Positions 6,195 through 14,961 of a DNA stretch of 40,753 bases are shown here, one piece after another. How positions within the stretch are numbered: position 1 is the stretch's first letter; each line of letters starts with the position of its first letter. The notes beneath the pieces are model-generated. The model searched no databases. It saw only the letters and a program-made list of their open reading frames with translations, and had not been told where the DNA came from. Made by a program: the position numbers and the translations under genes. The stretch is from Melioribacter sp. GTDB lineage: Bacteria; Bacteroidota; Ignavibacteria; Ignavibacteriales; Melioribacteraceae. Where the stretch lies: NCBI GenBank assembly GCA_003155655.1, contig PMDS01000081.1, forward strand, positions 1-40,753, read 5' to 3'.

Positions 6195-6509
6195 AAATGA
6201 CTCCATGTTAGTTGATGAAATATTTATTTATCCCGCCAACTGTATTATCGCCGTATCTCTTATCTATTATAGTGCAAAAATTATTTAGAATTTTTAATAT
6301 AATATCAGTATTAAAATATTATAAACTTAATTTGATTTCCCTTGAATTAATTTATTAATACAAGAATAAAAATTATTTAAAATGAATGATGTCTAGTTAT
6401 GGACAAGACTATTGTAATATAAGTTGTTTAAGAAGCATCCGATGTCTTTATTTGCCTCTTTAATTTCATTGATATGTCTTCGATAATTAATAAAAATATT
6501 TAACGCGCA
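6195..6509. other. AT-rich intergenic region
   Basis: This is the divergent spacer between the repeat protein and the small Cys protein. Both promoters should lie here. I see no repeats, hairpins or reading frames. Its last 55 bases resemble bases 10998-11048 upstream of the decayed copy of the small gene. Confidence 0.5.
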
Positions 6510-6686
6510 ATGCCTGTTGACTGCAAAAAATGTGATTTCTTTAAGATAACCTGGGAGAGAGACCTTCCTTATGCATGCAAAGCTTTTGGCTTCAAATCAA
6601 AAGAAATTCCATCAATAGTTGTTTTTTCTTCCGCCGGAAAAGAATGTATAAAATTTTCTGCAAAAATCATTAAAAAGAGAGAATAG
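6510..6686 (+). CDS. Small conserved cysteine protein (58 aa)
   Basis: ATG at 6510 opens a 58-codon gene: MPVDCKKCDFFKITWERDLP, then YACKAFGFKSKEIPSIVVFS, ending in KKRE. Four cysteines (5, 8, 23 and 46) with the CxxC...C...C pattern suggest a small zinc- or metal-binding fold. The layout CKKCxFFxxTW...CKAFGFKSK...PS..V..SSG..C is one I associate with conserved uncharacterised small proteins. No Shine-Dalgarno sequence is visible. Support for coding comes from a diverged second copy at 11049, in which third codon positions differ most while the protein pattern is kept, until that copy is broken by a deletion. Confidence 0.65.
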   Translation: MPVDCKKCDFFKITWERDLPYACKAFGFKSKEIPSIVVFSSAGKECIKFSAKIIKKRE

Positions 6687-6955
6687 AAAAACTATTTGCT
6701 TGCTGGATAGCATTTCTCAGCGCTATTATTTTTATAGTAGATAAATCTTAGTGAAAGTATTTTAGTAAAAATTGTGATTTGAATTGTAATTCTTATTATT
6801 TATTTTGCTACAAGAATTATTTATCGCTAAGCAAATCTTCATTGGATAAATTCACTTTTGCTGTCTTAGCGAGCCATTTTGTGCTTTGAATCTCTTCCCA
6901 AAATTATTTACTGAATTTGAATTGCAAATTCTTTAATAAATGTTGGATCCCTCCA

Positions 6956-8782
6956 ATGAAAACTTTCTACCCTGTTCTATTAGACGTTATTTTTTTCTTA
7001 ATATTAACTAATGCTATCTATCCCCAATGGGTACAAACAAATGGGCCCTATGGCGGTTGCGTCAACTGTTTCGCTCTCAATGGCACTAATCTATTTGCCG
7101 GGACTAATGATGGTGGTGTCTATCTATCTACCAACAACGGCACAAACTGGACGGCAGTAAATATCGGTTTGACGACTTATGATGTCAATGCTCTTATCGC
7201 CTCTGGCACAAATCTATTTGCCGGGACTGATGACGGGGTCTATCTATCTACAAACAACGGTGCTAACTGGACTATAGTGAAGATAGGCTTGCCGAAAAAT
7301 TCTTATGTCCGTGCTCTTACTGTCTCCGGCACTAATCTATTTGCCGGGACACTTGGTGGTGTCTATCTATCTACAAACAATGGCGCAAGCTGGACGGCAG
7401 TAAATAACGGCTTGACGGATCTATATGTCCAAGCTCTTACTGTTTCCGGTAATAATCTATTTGCCGGAACTACTGAATGTGTATTTCTTTCTACAAACAG
7501 TGGTGCAAATTGGACGTCAGTAATGACGAATACTTTTGTTAAAGCTCTTACCGTTTCCGGAACTAATCTATTTGCTGGGGTTATCGGCGGTGTATATCTG
7601 ACTACAAACAACGGTGCAAATTGGACGGCAGTAAATAACGGCTTGACGAATTCTTATGTTCGTGCACTCACCGTCTCCGGAACAAATCTATACGCCGGGA
7701 CAAATGGCGGGGTTTTTTTCTCTACCAACAACGGTGCAAACTGGAGGGCAATAAATAACGACTTAACGGATCCATATGTTAATGCTCTTACTGTTTCCGG
7801 CAATAATCTATTTGCCGGATTTGATGAAGGTGTCTTTTTATCTACCAACAACGGTACAAACTGGATAGAAGTAAATAACGGATTGAATAGTCTTAATGTT
7901 TTTGCTTTTACCGTCTTTGGCACAAATCTATTCGTCGGGACTTCTGCCGGCGTCTTTCTATCTACAAACAACGGTGCAAACTGGACGGCAGAAAATAACG
8001 GTTTGACGATTTCTTCGGTTTATGCTCTTACTGTCTCCGGCACTAATCTATTTGCAGGGACTTCTGTCGGAGTCTTTCTATCTACCAATGACGGCACAAA
8101 CTGGACGGCAGTAAATAACGGCTTACCGAATTGTGATGTTCGTGCTCTTTCCGTCTCCGGAACTAATTTATTTGCAGGGATTAACGAAGGTCTATCTACC
8201 AACACAGGCGGTGTATATCTATCTACAAACAACGGTGCTAAATGGACAAAGATAGGCCAGTCGAATTATCATTACATTAATGCTCTTGCCGTCTCCGGTA
8301 CTAATCTATTTGCCGGGGCTGATGGCGGCGGTGTATATCTGTCTACAAACAACGGTGCAAACTGGACTACGGTCAATAACGGCTTGCCGAATTCTGATAT
8401 CTATGCATTTACTACTTCCGGCATAAATTTATTTGCAGGGACTTATGGCAGAGGTGTTTTCCGACGTCCATTATCAGAGATGATAACTACAGTTGAAGGG
8501 AAAGAAAATTATATACCAAAAGAATTTGTCATTGAGCAGAATTACCCAAATCCGTTTAATCCTTCGACAATAATAAAATATTCATTACCGCAAAATAAAT
8601 TTGTTTCATTAAAAATTTATGACGCACTCGGTAGAAAAGTAATTACATTGATCGATGAAGAAAAACTTTCTGGAAATTATGAAGTTAAATTTGATGGGAC
8701 AAACTTATCAAGCGGGATTTATTATTATAAAATACAAGCCGGAGAATTTACACAAACGAAAAAAATGATTTTATTGAAATGA
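6956..8782 (+). CDS. Secreted Asp-box beta-propeller protein with T9SS sorting domain
   Basis: The 608-residue protein starts with a signal peptide (about 1-25). It continues with 11 tandem repeats of about 42 residues, each with an Asp-box-like motif (S-T-N-N-G-x-N-W) and a strand of the type ALTVSGTNLFAGT. This predicts one or more beta-propellers of the sialidase/BNR type, usually binding or structural; no catalytic residues can be seen. The C-terminal 80 residues (from NYPNPFNPSTIIKYSLPQ, ending in KKMILLK) are a type IX secretion sorting domain, so the protein should cross the outer membrane and be anchored or released. The ATG at 6956 is preferred because the signal peptide begins there; an in-frame TTG at 6917 is less likely. 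The DNA repeats are very similar to each other. Confidence 0.9.
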   Translation: MKTFYPVLLDVIFFLILTNAIYPQWVQTNGPYGGCVNCFALNGTNLFAGTNDGGVYLSTNNGTNWTAVNIGLTTYDVNALIASGTNLFAGTDDGVYLSTNNGANWTIVKIGLPKNSYVRALTVSGTNLFAGTLGGVYLSTNNGASWTAVNNGLTDLYVQALTVSGNNLFAGTTECVFLSTNSGANWTSVMTNTFVKALTVSGTNLFAGVIGGVYLTTNNGANWTAVNNGLTNSYVRALTVSGTNLYAGTNGGVFFSTNNGANWRAINNDLTDPYVNALTVSGNNLFAGFDEGVFLSTNNGTNWIEVNNGLNSLNVFAFTVFGTNLFVGTSAGVFLSTNNGANWTAENNGLTISSVYALTVSGTNLFAGTSVGVFLSTNDGTNWTAVNNGLPNCDVRALSVSGTNLFAGINEGLSTNTGGVYLSTNNGAKWTKIGQSNYHYINALAVSGTNLFAGADGGGVYLSTNNGANWTTVNNGLPNSDIYAFTTSGINLFAGTYGRGVFRRPLSEMITTVEGKENYIPKEFVIEQNYPNPFNPSTIIKYSLPQNKFVSLKIYDALGRKVITLIDEEKLSGNYEVKFDGTNLSSGIYYYKIQAGEFTQTKKMILLK

Positions 8783-8836
8783 CGACAAATGTCCTCCCAC
8801 TTTTTCTAACAGGCTTGGCAACAGGCATTTGTAAGT

Positions 8837-9445
8837 CTATCCCTTATTTCTATTTGCGAAGATATTTTTAACAATTGAGTACAGAATAATCAATACTGTT
8901 GCTGCAAGAATTGCCGGTAGAATGTTATCCTGAATTTTATCCTTTAACTTTTCCCAATTCCTGCCTGATAAATAACCTAACAGTACAAAAGAATTTGTCC
9001 AAAGCAGACATCCTGAATAAGCGAATCCGGCAAAAATAGAGAATTTAGTTTTTGCGCTCCCGGCTGTAATGGCTGTTATGTGTCTTACCCCGGGAATAAA
9101 ATAACCAAAAAATAAAAGCCAGCCGCCTTGTTTTTCGAACCATTTATGGACTTTTTCTAATTTTTCATCAGTAACGTGCAGGAAAGGTCCAAACCGTTTC
9201 AATGCGCGTGTACCGAATTTGCTTCCTATAAAGAAACTCAATGAAATTCCTGAGATGCTGCCGAGAAATGCTGAAACAATAGTAGGTATAAAATGCAGAT
9301 GTCCTCGAAAAACAAAAAACCCTGAAAATGCTAATATTGTTTCATCAGGTACAGGTAATCCAAGAATTCCAAAAGCCATTGAAACAAAAATTCCGAAGTA
9401 ACCATAATGCTTAATTAGATGTATTAAATATTCTTCTATGGGAAT
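8837..9445 (-). CDS. DedA family membrane protein, start disturbed
   Basis: DedA/VTT proteins are inner-membrane proteins, some of which act as flippases for undecaprenyl phosphate or phospholipids. Visible marks are GLPVPDE near the N-terminus, a loop with FIPGVRHITAITAG (the conserved Arg-containing re-entrant segment), and several hydrophobic helices. The last methionine-initiated frame begins at 9379, but the same frame continues upstream with IPIEEYLIHLIKHYGYFGIF, exactly the N-terminal helix DedA proteins have. No ATG, GTG or TTG is found there. An ATG with a good context sits at 9452, one base out of frame; removing one T after ATGGAG would give MEIPIEEYL. I set 9445 (ATT) as a provisional start. 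Confidence 0.85.
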   Translation of the reverse strand: MPIEEYLIHLIKHYGYFGIFVSMAFGILGLPVPDETILAFSGFFVFRGHLHFIPTIVSAFLGSISGISLSFFIGSKFGTRALKRFGPFLHVTDEKLEKVHKWFEKQGGWLLFFGYFIPGVRHITAITAGSAKTKFSIFAGFAYSGCLLWTNSFVLLGYLSGRNWEKLKDKIQDNILPAILAATVLIILYSIVKNIFANRNKG

Positions 9446-9526
9446 ACTCCATTTGTCTTAATAATAAAATCAGCTGCGATTTATTTACCTGAATAGGTGA
9501 ATATTATTCTCAAAAAAACGAATAGT

Positions 9527-10579
9527 TTAAAATATATAAAACATTGCGATTAAGCCTAGAACGTAAAGAATAATTTGTAAGATGGAATCAACCCCAAGTC
9601 TAAAAAAACGCTTGTGTGGTTTGAGCAGGAAAGAAGCTGCATAAACTGACATCATTAATATTCCTAAAAATGCAAAAAGAATATCTTGATGGCCCGCAAA
9701 TGATAAAACCGGTTTACCTGAAAGAATATCTGCGAAAAGAAAAATAACCAGCATAAAAGCATTGCCGCCCATGATGTCACTGACTGCAAGATGATTATCA
9801 CCGATGAAAATTGATTCAAGTCCGGTGCTGATTTCCGGCAGGGAAGAAACTATTGCTAGAAAAGTTGCAGCAAAGATTCCGCTATTGATTCCAAAGCGGT
9901 CGGCAATTATAGAACCCGATTCTTCGCAAACTACTCCGGCTATAAGTGTGGCTATACTTGACAAAATAAAAACACCAAATACAGATAAGGTTGATTTCTT
10001 TGCATAAAAAACGTGGTTTTCAACAGCACGTCTTTGATGATGCTTCCTGCCCGGGGATGCATCATGAGTAGTTTCTGAAAGTTTGGGAATTTTTCTAACT
10101 TTATTTAAAATAAATAATCCGATTACCCATATGAAAACAAGAATGATGGATAACGGATTTGTGTTAAGAATGTTTTTTTGAGCAGGGATAAAAGTGGCTA
10201 GAAGTGCAACACTGGTAATGATAATTGCAAAAATTGTTTCCATCGATAATAAAGGTGAACCGGCAACATATGATAGTGGCCTTTTCTTTTTATTCGCAAA
10301 ATCGAAAATGACTATAACAAGAGTTTGAATTGCTATACCGCCAAGAAGATTTCCAATTATAACAGGTATATGTCCGCTAACTGCAGCGCTATATGTTATG
10401 GCAATTTCAGGTAAGCTTCCGCTGATTCCTAAAAGTATTAAACCACCAATAGCCTCGCCGATTTTCAGACGGGTGTCAATTGTGTCTGTTGTTTTAGCAA
10501 GCGCAATTCCAGCTATCCAGGTTACACCAGCCGATAAAATAAAAAGGATCAATAGTGCTATTGATGAAAAGTTTTCCAT
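9527..10579 (-). CDS. Sodium/calcium exchanger family (CaCA) membrane antiporter
   Basis: The 350-residue integral membrane protein has about 10-11 hydrophobic helices. Two inverted alpha-repeats carry the family marks: GISGSLPEIAITYSAAVSG with GNLLGG at about 52-84 in the first half, and AIVSSLPEISTGLESI with DIMGGNAFM at about 240-275 in the second. The acidic residues in the SLPE segments bind the cation in this family. A hydrophilic, His/Arg-rich loop (about 170-195) separates the halves. It exchanges Ca2+ or another cation for Na+ or H+ across the inner membrane; the exact ion is not readable. It lies upstream of dedA on the same strand with a gap of about 80 bases. Confidence 0.88.
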   Translation of the reverse strand: MENFSSIALLILFILSAGVTWIAGIALAKTTDTIDTRLKIGEAIGGLILLGISGSLPEIAITYSAAVSGHIPVIIGNLLGGIAIQTLVIVIFDFANKKKRPLSYVAGSPLLSMETIFAIIITSVALLATFIPAQKNILNTNPLSIILVFIWVIGLFILNKVRKIPKLSETTHDASPGRKHHQRRAVENHVFYAKKSTLSVFGVFILSSIATLIAGVVCEESGSIIADRFGINSGIFAATFLAIVSSLPEISTGLESIFIGDNHLAVSDIMGGNAFMLVIFLFADILSGKPVLSFAGHQDILFAFLGILMMSVYAASFLLKPHKRFFRLGVDSILQIILYVLGLIAMFYIF

Positions 10580-10643
10580 TCTCTTATAGGTTCAATCTTA
10601 ATTGTATCAATTAATTATCTAACTTAAACAGAATAATGGAATT

Positions 10644-10838
10644 CTATTTTTTCTCTTCATCTTTAACTTCATCTATAGTTTTTTTCAATTCATCCTGGAC
10701 GCCATTGAGACCTTTCTTAAACTCCCGGATTCCCTTTCCAAAACTTTGTGCCACCTCGGGAATCTTTTTCCCGCCAAATAATATTAAAATTACTACCATT
10801 ATTATAAGTAATTCTCCGAAACCAACATTTTCAAACAT
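10644..10838 (-). CDS. tatA: Sec-independent (twin-arginine) translocase subunit TatA/E
   Basis: The 64-residue protein has the full TatA pattern: a short N-terminus with FG-E-LLII, one membrane helix (about 8-20), the hinge LFGGKKIPE, the amphipathic helix VAQSFGKGIREFKKGLNGVQ and a charged tail ending in DEEKK. TatA oligomerises to pass folded proteins with twin-arginine signals across the inner membrane. No tatC is in the window. A likely client is the RRSFLK-signalled reductase encoded at 39190-40377. The stop is about 65 bases from the start of the antiporter gene on the same strand, so the two may be co-transcribed. Confidence 0.93.
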   Translation of the reverse strand: MFENVGFGELLIIMVVILILFGGKKIPEVAQSFGKGIREFKKGLNGVQDELKKTIDEVKDEEKK

Positions 10839-11048
10839 TTGTAACTCCTGGTTCTATTATATATTTTTTATAATTATTTTTTGGCATTGCAACTGAACAA
10901 TTTTTTACATTAAGAAATTCTGTTTGTTCCATGCAAACATCTGTTTCAAAATAATGATAATCAAGTAGATTATATCCAGATTGGATTTATTTTACTATTT
11001 AATTTCATTGATTTACTTATAATAATTAATAAAAACTTCTAAAGTGCA

Positions 11049-11213
11049 ATGGCTGTTGATTGCAAAAAATGTGAATTTTTTAAGGTATCATGGGGTTAAA
11101 AGCTTGCAAAGCTTTTAGTTTCAAATCAAAAGAAATCGCTTCAATTGTTGTTTTTTCTGACGCGGATAAGAATGCTTATAATTTTTTGCTAAATGCCCTA
11201 AGAAGAAGAATAG
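11049..11213 (+). pseudogene. Decayed copy of the small Cys protein gene
   Basis: The start reads MAVDCKKCEFFKVSWG then TAA (11097), clearly related to the intact gene at 6510. A deletion of about 9-11 bases after TGGGG removed the ERDLPYA region and shifted the frame. Downstream the homology continues (TGCAAAGCTTTTAGTTTCAA against TGCAAAGCTTTTGGCTTCAA at 6574), through AAATCAAAAGAAAT and AGAATAGAAAAA. Flanks are also similar: TTTAATTTCATTGAT upstream and the ATAGCATTT segment downstream. The duplicated unit is about 250-270 bases. Confidence 0.7.
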
Positions 11214-11367
11214 AAAAATTATTCGCTTTTTGGCATAGCATTTTTCTACAGGCTTGACGGCAATGAAACTTCTAAAAATTGAGAATTATTTTCAATTGAT
11301 AAAAAAAATATCATGGTTGTATCCATTTTATTTTTTAGTTGTTATCGAATATTCGGAAAAGATCAAT

Positions 11368-12951
11368 TTATCTTTTGAACTTGAACTCTTCTATAAATAC
11401 TTGAACAAAAATTTTCTGTTCGGTTCTTACGGAATGAACACTAGGGAAATTATGCGGGTATCTATCGCTGTAGTAAACTAAATGTTCAAAACCAATACTC
11501 ACATTGTCAAAAAGTTTGAACGCAATTCTGGGTTTGATTAATCCTATATAACTATGTCCTTCAGTTCCATAAATTGTATCCAACCACCAGTAATAAGCCT
11601 TAAATGTAAGTCCTACCCATCCTTCAATATTATAAGTGCTTTCAAATGTTATCTGTGCTCCGGTGTCGTAATCGAAATCCCTCACCTCTGAAATTTCAGG
11701 ACCAAATCGGTTGCTTAGCGCGCCAAAAGGAATTATACTAACATGAAGATTCGTATAAAGACTAGAATTATGGTTCATGAAGAGTTTAGCAATTATTCCA
11801 GGTCCAAAAGCAAAGGTACCCAATTCAAATGTCTTATTATCAAAATAATCCATGTGTTGAAAAAAACCGACTAAAGCATCCAGACTACCGCTTTGAATAT
11901 TATTTCCAAATAAAATACCATACCCGGTTATATTAGCGGCAATTTTTCTTCCTACTCCAAAATCTAAACTCCCCAGGACTTTGTAAAAATCAAAAGGTTT
12001 CCGGGATCTTTTTTCAAACGGATTTCCATAATCTAAATTAATGTCAAAATTAAAACTATCAGATCCTTTTTCGATTGCTTTCCCATCATTCACTCTATGA
12101 TACCCAGGGGAGAAGGTTATGTTAAGCGGTTCAGTCTGATAAACATCTTCTGTGATATGATCAAACAATTTCCCGGTCAAAAGTCTGCTAAATGATCGGC
12201 CGGGACTAATAATAAAAGCCAGGAGCTCTCTACTGACTCTTTCTAAACCTGTAGATCTTAGATCGATAACATCCGACCCCAATCTGTACAATCCTTCGCC
12301 CATCACCATGCCGCCCAAAGTTGTAGCAATTAAAGAATTCTTTGCCGGTTTGAACTCAGGTCCTCCATTTTCTCCGAAAAGCTTCCATAAATAAGAACCA
12401 CCGAATACAAATATGGATGACTCCCAAAAATTGTATCCGCTCGAACGTGCCGCATTAAAATAGCTTGCACCGGTATAAGGATGCAGTAAAAAGTCATTGC
12501 CAAATCTTGCATTATCCCATTCCCATCCATCATTCCAAGGGAAACCGGAGTGAAAGACAGTCTTATTCCATGAATTGAATCCCACTGTAGCCCAATCGTA
12601 ATGCATCACATAATGATCGGCTAAATTTAGCAGCACACCATGGATGATAATTTGTAATGCAGGAAACCATATAGGGTGTTTTTGGGTATAGATTGGGTCA
12701 TCATTCAACAAATCGCCATACATATTGTACTTGATAGTATCTCTTAATGCAGTATTAATAGTATCAGGGAATAATGTTTCATTAGGATTTGGGATCAAAT
12801 CAGAATAACGATTAACCTCATTCTTTGATATTTGCCTGCTTAACCATGTGTTTTGATTTAACAATATTTTTTTTTCAAATACAGGTTTAAACTGCGCTTG
12901 ATATAATGTTGAAAACAAAACCCACATAACTAATGCGTAAATAATTTTCAT
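11368..12951 (-). CDS. DUF3943-type outer-membrane/periplasmic protein
   Basis: The 527-residue exported protein has a signal peptide of about 19 residues ending in YQAQ. The central region (about 110-240) has the conserved DUF3943 pattern: PIWFPALQIIIHGVLLNLAD, HYDWATVGFNSW, then HPYTGASYFNAARSSGYNFW, followed by GEGLYRLGSDVIDLRSTGLERV and SPGRSFSRLL. The C-terminal half alternates hydrophobic and polar residues (beta strands) and ends in VFIEEFKFKR, consistent with an outer-membrane barrel. Function of the family is unknown to me. ATG at 12951 is chosen because GAGGAATAAG precedes it; another in-frame ATG lies at 12963. The gene stands alone on the minus strand. Confidence 0.8.
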   Translation of the reverse strand: MKIIYALVMWVLFSTLYQAQFKPVFEKKILLNQNTWLSRQISKNEVNRYSDLIPNPNETLFPDTINTALRDTIKYNMYGDLLNDDPIYTQKHPIWFPALQIIIHGVLLNLADHYVMHYDWATVGFNSWNKTVFHSGFPWNDGWEWDNARFGNDFLLHPYTGASYFNAARSSGYNFWESSIFVFGGSYLWKLFGENGGPEFKPAKNSLIATTLGGMVMGEGLYRLGSDVIDLRSTGLERVSRELLAFIISPGRSFSRLLTGKLFDHITEDVYQTEPLNITFSPGYHRVNDGKAIEKGSDSFNFDINLDYGNPFEKRSRKPFDFYKVLGSLDFGVGRKIAANITGYGILFGNNIQSGSLDALVGFFQHMDYFDNKTFELGTFAFGPGIIAKLFMNHNSSLYTNLHVSIIPFGALSNRFGPEISEVRDFDYDTGAQITFESTYNIEGWVGLTFKAYYWWLDTIYGTEGHSYIGLIKPRIAFKLFDNVSIGFEHLVYYSDRYPHNFPSVHSVRTEQKIFVQVFIEEFKFKR

Positions 12952-13138
12952 CTTATTCCTCATTACCTTTTGGGGAGAAGTAAATAATCATCAGTTAGAT
13001 TTGCATATTACTGCTTGTGTTTACCATCTAATTTATTTGATGACTCATTTATAACTTTAATCGATAAATATTTTATGCGTCTGTTTGTTAATTGCCACAA
13101 TATTATATGAAGAAATCTAAAATTGCTCAATCGTGCAA

Positions 13139-13407
13139 AGGGATGAAAAAGGAACTACATCTTTTAATTATTCAAAAGGTAATTACCACCAATCATCTTC
13201 CGTATTGCATACAGAAAACTTCTTTTCATTGATGCTATGGGAAATCTAAATTATTTGAGAGTCCCGCCAGGTAATAATCTTGAAACACTTTCAGGTAAAT
13301 TAATTGGAAAACAAAGTATCACAATCAATGATCAATGTAGAATAATTTTTGGATGGAAAGAACACGATGCTTACGATGTTCAAATAATTAATTTTCATAA
13401 AGGGTAA
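13139..13407 (+). pseudogene. higB: Decayed HigB-type toxin gene
   Basis: An open frame from 13183 to the stop at 13405-13407 encodes the C-terminal two thirds of a HigB/RelE-like ribosome-dependent RNase: RKLLFIDAMGNLNYLRVPPG, NNLETLSGK, then SITINDQCRIIFGWKEHDAY and DVQIINFHKG. The N-terminal part (EKGTTSFNYSK) is in another frame just upstream, so a frameshift near 13180-13190 separates the two, and no start codon with the right frame remains. The conserved Trp of NDQWR is Cys here. It lies five bases before higA, the standard order. Confidence 0.75.
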
Positions 13408-13412
13408 AATAT

Positions 13413-13673
13413 ATGAGTAGCAAAACTAAAATAGAACCAATTCACCCAGGTGAAATATTGTTAGAAGAATTTCTCAAGCCTATGAACATTACACAATACC
13501 GGCTTGCAAAAGATATAGGATTGCCCTTATCCTGGATTAACCAGATTACTTTGGAAAGGAGAGTAATTATTGGGGAAACTGCTCTTTTGTTATCTAAGTA
13601 TTTCAAATTAACGGAAGGGTTTTGGTTAAATCTACAGAACAAATATGATCTAAATTGGCAAAGGATAAATTGA
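13413..13673 (+). CDS. higA: HigA-family antitoxin (XRE-type)
   Basis: This 86-residue DNA-binding protein has the HigA signature: IHPGEILLEEFLKPMNITQY, a helix-turn-helix (YRLAKDIGLPLSWINQI, about 31-47), then GETALLLSKYFKLTEGFWLN and LQNKYDL. It normally neutralises HigB and represses its own operon. It ends soon after KYDLNWQRIN, somewhat shorter than the usual 95-105 residues. The toxin gene before it is broken, so this is an orphan antitoxin that could still act as a repressor or protect against related toxins. Start ATG at 13413 follows the higB stop by five bases. Confidence 0.88.
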   Translation: MSSKTKIEPIHPGEILLEEFLKPMNITQYRLAKDIGLPLSWINQITLERRVIIGETALLLSKYFKLTEGFWLNLQNKYDLNWQRIN

Positions 13674-13779
13674 AAAATAAACTGCATTCAGTAAAGGTGA
13701 GTACCAAAGCAACATAATTTAGATATAATCTATTACTTAGTGTAAACGTTTGCATTTGAGAAGAGAGGAAGTAGTTAAA

Positions 13780-14706
13780 TTATCTCTTTAAAAGATCGGC
13801 TACTGTTACATCGTCATACATGAAATTCTTGGGGTCGAGAGGAATGTTGTTTAGTCTAACTTCATAGTGTAAATGCGGGCCATGACAAAGTGAGCCGGAT
13901 CTGCCGGATAAAGCAATTAAATCACCTCTTTCAACTTTTTGTCCCTCATTCACGTCGCTTTTACTTAGATGTCCATAGATTGTTTTGTAGTTAAAACCAT
14001 GATTTATTTCAATAGTAAGACCGGTTCCCGAGCGCCAACCCGCAAATTCAACCGTTCCTCCACCTGTTGCATATACTTTTGTGCCAATGTCGCAAACTAT
14101 ATCCTGACCATTATGCATTTGCCTTATATGGAGAATTGGATGAAAACGCACCTTAAATCCATCGCCCATATTTCCATCAGAAGGCTTTACTGCAGGCAGG
14201 TCATCATACAATTTTTCATTACTTGCCAGGGTGTTCTTGATTTCTTCAACATTATCGCTTTGCAGTTTAGTTTTTTCGGCAACTCTATCGGCAAAAGTTA
14301 CTGTTGATTGTAAAAAACTCTCAAGGCTTGCAGCTTCAGATAATTTTATCGGTTCAAATGCATTACCACCGGTCCCAAATAGCTCTTCCTGCTGTTCTAA
14401 AGGTTCAAGATTTGCTTTCAATCGTAAATCGTGAGTCTGATCTGCTATGGAATTAATATCATTATCTAATTTTTTGTAATTATTAACTATAGCGTTAATT
14501 TTCCCTTTCAAAAGGGCATTTTTCTTTTGTAGAGACTGTAACTCGGAATCAGGATTAATATAGTCGTTAAAAACAAGGAAAGAACCAAAAATGAAAAAGG
14601 AGATGAGTATCGAAAAAAATAAAATTAAAAATACAAATTTCCTATAGAAATTCCGTATTTCTATAAACGAAAGTTTAGAATTTGAAAAGCAGTAGATCTG
14701 TTTCAT
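13780..14706 (-). CDS. M23-family metallopeptidase (membrane-anchored, LytM-like)
   Basis: The 308-residue protein has a single membrane helix at about 24-46, a coiled coil (about 54-100) and a C-terminal peptidase M23 domain (about 180-290). Zinc ligands are visible: MHNGQDI (His and Asp), and HLHYEV near the end, with the supporting segments ATGGGTVEFAGW, YGHLS and GDLIALSGRSGSLCHGPHLH. Such enzymes cut peptide cross-links in peptidoglycan, or act as activators. All key residues are present, so it is likely active in the periplasm. It is transcribed divergently from dapF, which makes a cell-wall amino acid. Confidence 0.9.
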   Translation of the reverse strand: MKQIYCFSNSKLSFIEIRNFYRKFVFLILFFSILISFFIFGSFLVFNDYINPDSELQSLQKKNALLKGKINAIVNNYKKLDNDINSIADQTHDLRLKANLEPLEQQEELFGTGGNAFEPIKLSEAASLESFLQSTVTFADRVAEKTKLQSDNVEEIKNTLASNEKLYDDLPAVKPSDGNMGDGFKVRFHPILHIRQMHNGQDIVCDIGTKVYATGGGTVEFAGWRSGTGLTIEINHGFNYKTIYGHLSKSDVNEGQKVERGDLIALSGRSGSLCHGPHLHYEVRLNNIPLDPKNFMYDDVTVADLLKR

Positions 14707-14961
14707 TAATTCAATTTAAGTGTAATTTCAAAATACCACTTCATCCTCCTTTAGTCAAGCATTTTTATTTATAAAAATAGCTCAAAAACGACAATTGGAA
14801 CTTTTATTTATTGAATTTTGAGCGGCATATATGATCGGAAGTCCGAAGCGGGAAATAAGAAGGTATTAACAATAAATTACTTTAATTTTTTATTAAAAAT
14901 CGTGCCACTATTCTTAATTTTATTGATTTCCCAAGTTTTATGAATTAAATTTGATATTGTT

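Noticed and set aside
7363-8232. Several minus-strand open frames of 70-105 codons inside the propeller gene
   Set aside because: They mirror the tandem repeats on the other strand and contain no independent coding signal.
8783-8836. ACAAATG...CATTTGT repeat after the propeller gene as a terminator
   Set aside because: Arms of only seven bases around a long loop with no T-run; too weak to support.
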